Shown here: positions 57,635-63,989 of the stretch, in pieces | Layout: the number at the start of each line of letters is the position of its first letter | Position numbering within the stretch: the stretch's first letter is position 1 | Source of the DNA: Patescibacteria group bacterium AH-259-L05 | GTDB lineage: Bacteria; Patescibacteriota; Patescibacteriia; UBA2591; UBA6264 | Direction: 5' to 3' | NCBI GenBank assembly: GCA_027717985.1 | Contig: JALLOO010000002.1 | Span: forward strand, 71,257-135,245 | Length of the DNA stretch: 63,989 nt | Notes under the pieces: generated by a model | Database searches by the model: none | Told to the model about the DNA's origin: nothing | What the model saw: only the letters and a program-made list of their open reading frames with translations | Position numbers and translations under genes: made by a program

Positions 57635-58495
57635 TTACATAAATTGTTCTAAAAGATCGTTATAATCGATTCCTTCGAGCTCGAGATCCACCAAAGGTTT
57701 ATCAGGTTCTGTTATTGGTTTTTCTACTTGATAAAATATGCCGAGTGCGAATTCATCTTTTTTTTCAGCGTGTGTGTAGGCCTGTATTTTATCTTTTGTA
57801 TCATAGTCTGGGTATTTATCTTTAAGATAAAATACTTTTTCTTTAAACCAGTCATGGGTGTTGATTTTGTTAAACGTGGGGCAGGGCGAAAAATCATTAA
57901 TAAAGGCAAATCCACAGTGAGTAATTGCTGCTTTAATGATTTCTACTGATTGGTTCACATGGCCGGCAAAGGTCCGGGCAATAAATGTTGCTCCTGCGGC
58001 AAGCGCTGCAACTATGGGATTTACTGGTTCATCAGTTACGCCTTTCGGATGACTTAGCGTTTTTGTTCCTTGAGGGGTGGTTGGTGAGGTTTGTCCGGTG
58101 GTAAGACTATATCTTTGATTATCAAGAATAAGATAGGTTATATCAATGTTAGTTCGCGGCGTGAGCATAAAATGCTCCATACCAATTGAGACCCCGTCTC
58201 CATCACCGCCGACACCAAGTACACATAAGTCTTTATTTGCCATTTTAATGCCATGTGCGAGTGGAAGAATACGACCATGGTCAGCTTTGATTACATTACA
58301 ATTGATATATCCTCCGATTTGACCTGAACATCCAATACCCGTGACACAAACCACTTGATGAGGCGGAATTGTTAGTTCTACCAGTGCTTTTTGAAGTGCT
58401 TTGAGGACACCAAAGTCTCCACATCCAGGACACCAATCTTTCCGTGCAATATCTTTTTGATATAACTGATTAAGGCTTTTTTCTTGGTCAGTCAT
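57635..58495 (-). CDS. 2-oxoacid:ferredoxin oxidoreductase, beta subunit
   Basis: DWCPGCGDFGVLKALQKAL, GIGCSGQIGGYINC, HGRILPLAHGIKMAN, GGDGDGVSIGMEHF. Confidence 0.93.
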   Translation of the reverse strand: MTDQEKSLNQLYQKDIARKDWCPGCGDFGVLKALQKALVELTIPPHQVVCVTGIGCSGQIGGYINCNVIKADHGRILPLAHGIKMANKDLCVLGVGGDGDGVSIGMEHFMLTPRTNIDITYLILDNQRYSLTTGQTSPTTPQGTKTLSHPKGVTDEPVNPIVAALAAGATFIARTFAGHVNQSVEIIKAAITHCGFAFINDFSPCPTFNKINTHDWFKEKVFYLKDKYPDYDTKDKIQAYTHAEKKDEFALGIFYQVEKPITEPDKPLVDLELEGIDYNDLLEQFM

Positions 58496-60365
58496 TGCTT
58501 ATCCCTCCTCTCTGTACAAAGTTTTGCAGTTTTTCAAGAATTTCACGTGGCTCAAACGGTTTGCCTGAATATTTGTTGATTCGAATTACATCTTTATAGA
58601 GAATTTGTTCAAGAATGTTTGCAAATTGGCCTGTGTAGTTTTGCTCTATAACTGCTACGGGAGTGTTTTCAGGAAAGTATTTTTTGATTCGTTCTTTGTC
58701 AAGCGGCCAGAGGTGGGTAAAGTGAACAAGTGCAGCATTGATGCCATATTTCTCAAGACGATCGAGAACATCACAGAGTATGGCTTTTGTTGATCCCCAG
58801 CCAACCAAAATGATTGATGCGGTTTTTATATCCCCGTATACATGAGGATCTTTGAAGTGTTTCCGTAGATACGTATCCATTTTACGCATACGTTTCTCGT
58901 GCATTTTGTTTCTTCCTTCAGGAGTTGCATCAATTTCTCCGCTTTCAGTATGTTCAGCACCAATCTTTTTGATTACTGTACCTTCGTGTTTTCCAAGTAC
59001 AATCCAACTGGAAACACCAGTCGGCGTTATTTGATGTGGCTGAAATTTACTTTTCCTTTTTGCTAAATTTTCAGCGTTGAGTAGTTTTCCTCGATCTATT
59101 TTTATCTTTGACAGATCTGGTTTTGGAATTCGTTTTTTTCCTTCGGCAATGGTTTGGTCGAGGAGTACAATAACCAGTCCTTGGTATATCTCGGCAAGAT
59201 TAAATGCTTCAGCTGCCATAAATAAGCATTCTTCATGATCTGATGGTGCAAGAATAATTTTTGGGATGTCGCCATGACTTCCCGCTTTAACCAAATCAAA
59301 ATCAGCTTGTTCTGGTTTGGTAGGCATACCAGTATCGGGCCCGGCACGTTGGGCATCAAGAATAACAGTAGGAATTTCCATCATTGCCGCATGTCCAATT
59401 CCTTCTATCATTAAGGAGAGTCCTGGTCCTGAGGTTGGGGTGTAGGCGCGCATGCCAGCAACGGCAAATCCAATAACTGTATGAATGGCTGCAATTTCAC
59501 TCGATGCTTGAATAACCATACCGCCATATTTTTCTATATACTGGCTCATAAAGTCCAGATGCGGTGATGCAGGACTGATGGGGTAGCCAACCAGTGCGCG
59601 ACAGCCAGCAGCAAGTGCACCAATACAAAATGCTTCATTTCCCGTAACACTGATTGTTTGTTCTCGTTCCTCTGGTGGTGGTGGTACTATTTTATATTCA
59701 GGTGCATGAGTTTCTTGTGCTATCAATTCTCCCATAGCTTTAAATCCAGATTGAGCTGCAGTAATGTTTTTATCAACAATGTCTTGCCCTTTTGATATAA
59801 ATCTTTTTTCAAGAATGGTGTATAAGAGTTGAAGTCCTTCATTACAATTAATAAGACCCAAGAATGCTCCTACCATATAGATATTTTTTGCTCGTTCAAG
59901 ACCTATTTCTTTGCACTGTGCTGCTGCGGGGAGTGGATACACATGAATGTTTCTTTTCTTGAAGTTTTTTATCAATTTTTCAATGGGAACAATGTTTTTT
60001 GAGCTGTCGTATATAATACATCCGCCATTAACGATTTTATCTTGGAATTTTATAATAGAAGCTCGGTTCGGCTTTATATCCCATGCCGGATTTTTTCGAT
60101 GCGCTGGATTTGGTTTATATGAGCTTGGTTCAAGAGAGATACAAACATCAATATCTTCATCGCCAGGAGACAGCCATTGCTCGCGAGAAATAGGAAAGCT
60201 GGTATGAATAGTGTCAGGTGACATGATAACAGAGAGAAGGGTGCGGTATGTTTGATGTGCCATAAGATTGAGTCGATTTAACAGTGTGCCAAGTGTTTCT
60301 CCAACGGTTCGTGTTGCGCCGTCACCAGATTGACCAGCAACGACCAGTTTCATGCGTTTTTTCAT
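58488..60365 (-). CDS. 2-oxoacid:ferredoxin oxidoreductase, fused gamma-alpha subunit
   Basis: MKLVVAGQSGDGATRTVGETLG; GNEAFCIGALAAGCRALVGYPISPASPHLDFMSQY. Confidence 0.92.
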   Translation of the reverse strand: MKKRMKLVVAGQSGDGATRTVGETLGTLLNRLNLMAHQTYRTLLSVIMSPDTIHTSFPISREQWLSPGDEDIDVCISLEPSSYKPNPAHRKNPAWDIKPNRASIIKFQDKIVNGGCIIYDSSKNIVPIEKLIKNFKKRNIHVYPLPAAAQCKEIGLERAKNIYMVGAFLGLINCNEGLQLLYTILEKRFISKGQDIVDKNITAAQSGFKAMGELIAQETHAPEYKIVPPPPEEREQTISVTGNEAFCIGALAAGCRALVGYPISPASPHLDFMSQYIEKYGGMVIQASSEIAAIHTVIGFAVAGMRAYTPTSGPGLSLMIEGIGHAAMMEIPTVILDAQRAGPDTGMPTKPEQADFDLVKAGSHGDIPKIILAPSDHEECLFMAAEAFNLAEIYQGLVIVLLDQTIAEGKKRIPKPDLSKIKIDRGKLLNAENLAKRKSKFQPHQITPTGVSSWIVLGKHEGTVIKKIGAEHTESGEIDATPEGRNKMHEKRMRKMDTYLRKHFKDPHVYGDIKTASIILVGWGSTKAILCDVLDRLEKYGINAALVHFTHLWPLDKERIKKYFPENTPVAVIEQNYTGQFANILEQILYKDVIRINKYSGKPFEPREILEKLQNFVQRGGISND

Positions 60366-60490
60366 GATTAGTCTCCATTATATGTATATTGAAATGATCT
60401 ATATATAACGATAATTTATTTTTTTTAGTCTGTCAAGGGGACGTGAATCTTGACGGAGCACTGCAATGCTGGTATAGTGAAGAGAGATGT

Positions 60491-61390
60491 ATGCTAGAGA
60501 TTTTCCCATATAAACTTGATACCAAGGTTCAGCTCTCTCCTGACAAATTAGGTTTAAATTTTATTCCTGAGAAGGGGAGCGTATTCAACTTTAAACCAGG
60601 TCAGTGGGTTTTTTTATATCTTTACAATACCAGCGGCTCTTTATGGGGTAAGCGGGCATTTTCAGTTTGTTCTGCGCCAACAAATAAAGTGTATATTCAG
60701 CTCGGTATTAAAGTTTCGGGTACATTTACCCGAAGAATGGCAAAAATGAAAACAGGCGAACGTGTGGGAATTTCAGGACCATATGGTTTTTTTACATTTG
60801 AGGAAAAAAAAATGAGAAATACAGTATTTCTCACAGGAGGAATCGGTATTACACCGTTTATGAGCATGATTCGCTATGCAAAAGATAAGAAATTAAAAAA
60901 TAAGCTTACGTTCATCTATAGCAACAGAGATAAAAATGACATTGCTTTTTATAAAGAATTAGAATTACTTTCACAGCAAAATAAAGATTGTAGAGTTATT
61001 TTTACGTTAACGGGTAAGATTCCAGCTTCCCCTCTGTCATCCCGCTCCCCTTTGTCATCCCGCTCCCCTTTGTCATCCCGCTCCCCTTTGTCATCCCGCT
61101 CCCCTCTGTCATCCCGCTCCCCTTTGTCATCCCGCTCCCCTCTGTCATCCCGCTCCCCTCTGTCATCCCGCGCTTCGCGCGGGAAGACAAAAAAAGAAGT
61201 GTCATCCCGTCCTTTATGGGAGGGAGAAAAAGGACGAATAAATGGAACAATGCTGAGAAAATATTGCTTTCCGTATAAGGGAAAATATTTTTTTCTCTGC
61301 GGTCCATTGCCCTTTATGGAGCGTATGGTACAATATCTTAAAAACAGCGGCGTTTCTCAAGAGCATATCAAAATAGAACGGTTTGGATAA
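60491..61390 (+). CDS. Ferredoxin/flavodoxin-NAD(P)+ reductase-like flavoprotein with tandem repeat insertion
   Basis: KPGQWVFLYL, KRAFSVCSAP, VSGTFTRRM, FLTGGIGITPFMSMIRYA, FLCGPLPFMERM. Confidence 0.88.
   Translation: MLEIFPYKLDTKVQLSPDKLGLNFIPEKGSVFNFKPGQWVFLYLYNTSGSLWGKRAFSVCSAPTNKVYIQLGIKVSGTFTRRMAKMKTGERVGISGPYGFFTFEEKKMRNTVFLTGGIGITPFMSMIRYAKDKKLKNKLTFIYSNRDKNDIAFYKELELLSQQNKDCRVIFTLTGKIPASPLSSRSPLSSRSPLSSRSPLSSRSPLSSRSPLSSRSPLSSRSPLSSRASRGKTKKEVSSRPLWEGEKGRINGTMLRKYCFPYKGKYFFLCGPLPFMERMVQYLKNSGVSQEHIKIERFG
61023..61225. repeat. 18-bp tandem array (tcccctttgtcatcccgc) plus palindrome, in frame inside reductase gene
   Basis: Eight SPLSSR units, then SSRASRGKTKKEVSSRPLWEGEKG. Confidence 0.92.
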
Positions 61391-61391
61391 A

Positions 61392-61466
61392 GGGCGAGTA
61401 GCTCAATGGTAGAGTACTGCGCTTACATCGCAGGGGTTACAGGTTCAAATCCTGTCTCGCCCACCA
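61392..61466 (+). tRNA. tRNA-Val(UAC)
   Basis: Anticodon stem-loop CTGCG-CTTACAT-CGCAG; encoded CCA. Confidence 0.92.
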
Positions 61467-61574
61467 TTTTTAGATAAAACAAAAACTCGTTATAATACGA
61501 GTTTTTGTTTTCCAATAATGTGGTATATTGAAAATAAGTTCGAATTATTTTAAGAATACTCAACCATTTTAAAA

Positions 61575-61646
61575 TGCCAGGGGTGGGAGTCGAACCCACT
61601 ACCTCAACGTTTTCAGCGTTGCACTCTACCGGTGAGTTACCCTGGC
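61575..61646 (-). tRNA. tRNA-Phe(GAA)
   Basis: Anticodon stem-loop CAACG-CTGAAAA-CGTTG; no encoded CCA. Confidence 0.9.
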
Positions 61647-62852
61647 TTACTTACTAATTTTTACTTTAAGAATTGTTTTCTTGGTTGCGTCTTCAATAGC
61701 GATTTTTACTGTGTCTAATTCTAGTTTTTCTTCTTTTTTCGGGATGCGCCCTAATTTATCAAGGATCACCGCACTAATAGTCTCGTGTTCGTTGCCTGGT
61801 AATTTTACTTTAAAAAATCGATTAATTTGACCAATCTCAGTTGCCCCGTCAACTAAAATAGTGTTTTTATCAATTCGTTTGATAACAATTCTATCAACAT
61901 CTTTTTCATCAGCTATTTCTCCTACCAATTCCTCGAGCAGATCTTCTAAGGTAATCAAACCAATAATCTCTCCCCATTCATTCACCACAATTGCAATATG
62001 AACAGCTCGTTTTTGGAATTCTTTAAGCAAGTCGTTTAATGGTTTTTGATCAGGGATAAAGTATGGTTCTTTACAAATTTCGCCAAGGGTTAGTTTTTGT
62101 GCGCGTTCGGAAGAATATTTAAGTAAATCTTTGGTATATAAAATGCCAATAATATTATCTTTGCTATTTTTAAAAACAGGAATACGGCTTAACGGCGCTT
62201 TTTTAATCGCTTTAATAGCATCAGTTATGCTAAGGGTATGATTTAAACTAAAGATTTTTGATCGCGGCGTCATTGCATCTTCAGCCGTAATATCAGTAAA
62301 TTGAAAAACTTTACCAATAATTTCCCTCTCCTCTTCTTCAATGGTGCCTGCTTCAACGCCCATGGCAGTCATGGTTTGCACATCTTCTTCAGTAATGCGA
62401 ATTGGTTGAATCGTGCCAGTAATTTTTACTAATTTTTCAAAAATGACAACGAGGGGATAAAGAGCATAACTGATAAGTTCAATTGGTCGGGCTACTAATA
62501 AAGATATAAATGAGGCTTGTGCCGTAGCCATTGATTTTGGCAAGATTTCGCCGAAAAGTAAAATTAAAAAAGTAGTGCCGCCAAACGCAATACCAGCACC
62601 ATATGAACCAAACCATTGGGTAGCCAGAATCGTTGCAAGAATTGAGGCTGCTACATTAGCAATGTTGTTTCCAATTAAAATCGTAATAATCAGTCGTTTT
62701 GGTTTTTCTTTAATGCGGGATAGCGCCTTAGCCCCTTGCTTTTTTTGCCGTAAAAGTCTTTTAACTTCTACTCCACTAATGGAGTAGAGCGCTGTTTCAG
62801 ATCCAGAAAAAAATCCAGATAATAGTAGTAGTATAATAAATACTGTTAGCAT
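61647..62852 (-). CDS. CNNM/CorC-type (DUF21 + CBS pair + CorC_HlyC) membrane protein
   Basis: FFSGSETALYSIS, AEDAMTPRSKIFSL, SRIPVFKNSKDNIIGILYTKDLL, VVNEWGEIIGLITLEDLLEELVGEI. Confidence 0.92.
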   Translation of the reverse strand: MLTVFIILLLLSGFFSGSETALYSISGVEVKRLLRQKKQGAKALSRIKEKPKRLIITILIGNNIANVAASILATILATQWFGSYGAGIAFGGTTFLILLFGEILPKSMATAQASFISLLVARPIELISYALYPLVVIFEKLVKITGTIQPIRITEEDVQTMTAMGVEAGTIEEEEREIIGKVFQFTDITAEDAMTPRSKIFSLNHTLSITDAIKAIKKAPLSRIPVFKNSKDNIIGILYTKDLLKYSSERAQKLTLGEICKEPYFIPDQKPLNDLLKEFQKRAVHIAIVVNEWGEIIGLITLEDLLEELVGEIADEKDVDRIVIKRIDKNTILVDGATEIGQINRFFKVKLPGNEHETISAVILDKLGRIPKKEEKLELDTVKIAIEDATKKTILKVKISK

Positions 62853-62915
62853 ACTAGAATGGTAACCATAAATAGAAATCCCGTCAATACGGGATTATGG
62901 TAAATTATGTATACG

Positions 62916-62990
62916 TGGAGCGGGCGAAGGGAATCGAACCCTCGTTATCAGATTGGAAATCTGAGGCTTTACCACTAAGCTACACCCGCC
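62916..62990 (-). tRNA. tRNA-Gly(UCC)
   Basis: Anticodon stem-loop TCAGA-TTTCCAA-TCTGA; encoded CCA. Confidence 0.9.
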
Positions 62991-62996
62991 AATTAG

Positions 62997-63929
62997 CTAG
63001 ATTTTATACCCCATGTCTTCTGCCAATTCTTCAAGTGACATGGTTTTTCGTTTTTCTGCCCGTTCTTGTGCAGCCTGAATTGACTCATCAAATTTATTAA
63101 ACAAGGCGCGGACCGCATCTTTTGCTGTCCCTGGAATGCCCTTAAGTTCTTTATCTAATGAATCTTTGCGGCCTTGAGCAAATTTTGGTTGAAATTCAGC
63201 CCATGTAATCATTCTTTTTTTGTAATATTCTTTTTGTTCGTTGGTGAGATTTTTAATATTTTTAACCGCATCAGCAATATCCATATTTTCTTCGCGAAAA
63301 AAGTTATCACCGTCTGCAAGAAATGCTTCTGCCCCGTCGAGTCCAGCCGCGCCCAAGTCTGCAAGCGCAACGGCTCGCGTTATAAGCGATGAGTCTTTAG
63401 TAAGATTGGGCTGAATAACCGTGTTGTTTTTAAGAATATCGCCAGGTATAGTAGCTTCAATAGCTTCTTGAACCGTTTTCATATCTTGTTCAGTAAATAC
63501 TTCTTTGCCCTCTTCTTGATTTGCTTGTTTCATAAATTTAATTGCTTCTTTTGCACTATCTTTTTCATTATCGCTGGTATGCCGTTTACGTATTATTTTT
63601 TCAAATTTACCGTCTTGTTTGTCTTTATCATAATTTTGAATAACATCATGAAATGCGCCTGCAAGACACCCAATTTTTACATCATGACTGGTTAAAAGGG
63701 ATGAATCAGCGTGCTGTATTGTCGAGAGAATATACTCAACTCTTTGGACAATTTTGTTTGTATGGTCTCTGTTATGAAAATCAAGGTTGTCATCAGGATT
63801 TTTTGCCTGTTCAAACCGCTGTTTAATTTTTTCCAACGCTTCTTCAATTCCTTTATAAATATATAAGCCAAAGCGAGATTCTTTTTCTCGTTCACTTTCT
63901 ACTGGTTGTGATTCTAACTTTTTAAACAT
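62997..63929 (-). CDS. HD-domain-like hydrolase
   Basis: FHNRDHTNKIVQRVEYIL, GCLAGAFHDVIQNYDK, ALADLGAAGLDG. Confidence 0.7.
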   Translation of the reverse strand: MFKKLESQPVESEREKESRFGLYIYKGIEEALEKIKQRFEQAKNPDDNLDFHNRDHTNKIVQRVEYILSTIQHADSSLLTSHDVKIGCLAGAFHDVIQNYDKDKQDGKFEKIIRKRHTSDNEKDSAKEAIKFMKQANQEEGKEVFTEQDMKTVQEAIEATIPGDILKNNTVIQPNLTKDSSLITRAVALADLGAAGLDGAEAFLADGDNFFREENMDIADAVKNIKNLTNEQKEYYKKRMITWAEFQPKFAQGRKDSLDKELKGIPGTAKDAVRALFNKFDESIQAAQERAEKRKTMSLEELAEDMGYKI

Positions 63930-63989
63930 ATTAGTACTGTATCAGATTTTTGGGCTCTTGTCAATCCCCCACCACTTTTGGAATAAAAG

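Noticed and set aside
61023-61190. Possible CRISPR array
   Set aside because: Units are contiguous 18-bp tandem copies without spacers and lie in a coding frame; no cas genes nearby.
61002-61307. Antisense ORF with GSGMTEGSGMTKG repeats
   Set aside because: Reverse translation of the 18-bp repeat array; the plus-strand reductase frame is supported by flavoprotein motifs on both sides.

Overview
The window looks like a chromosomal segment of a Candidate Phyla Radiation (Patescibacteria/Parcubacteria-like) bacterium. It is AT-rich, has compact core genes, and carries a stand-alone intron-bearing 16S rRNA gene. I support about 65 coding regions, 10 tRNAs and one 16S rRNA gene of about 2.9 kb. 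The 16S gene is interrupted by two introns: one of about 0.38 kb near the 530 loop with group I-like core motifs, and one of about 1.0 kb near position 1390 encoding a LAGLIDADG protein. A 24-26 bp perfect inverted repeat flanks the gene, consistent with a processing stem.

The most notable signals are:
(1) a palindromic repeat family ('TTTGTCATCCCGC...GCGGGATGACAAA') that sits between genes and also in frame inside trmD, an rluD-like gene, a THUMP-type methyltransferase and a ferredoxin reductase, where it has expanded to about 8 tandem 18-bp units;
(2) a THUMP/methyltransferase gene apparently split by a segment carrying tnpB and a LexA-family gene;
(3) a second LAGLIDADG gene wedged between rplS and tRNA-Leu, overlapping both;
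(4) a 16S 3' end reading CACCUCAUUU instead of CACCUCCUUU, although several genes have strong AGGAGG Shine-Dalgarno sites;
(5) interrupted genes: a SpoT-like HD gene with an in-frame TAG, a split glycosyltransferase and a small frameshifted membrane protein gene;
(6) a large double metallophosphoesterase-like protein and a cysteine-repeat protein.
All assignments come from reading the sequence. No database search was run.
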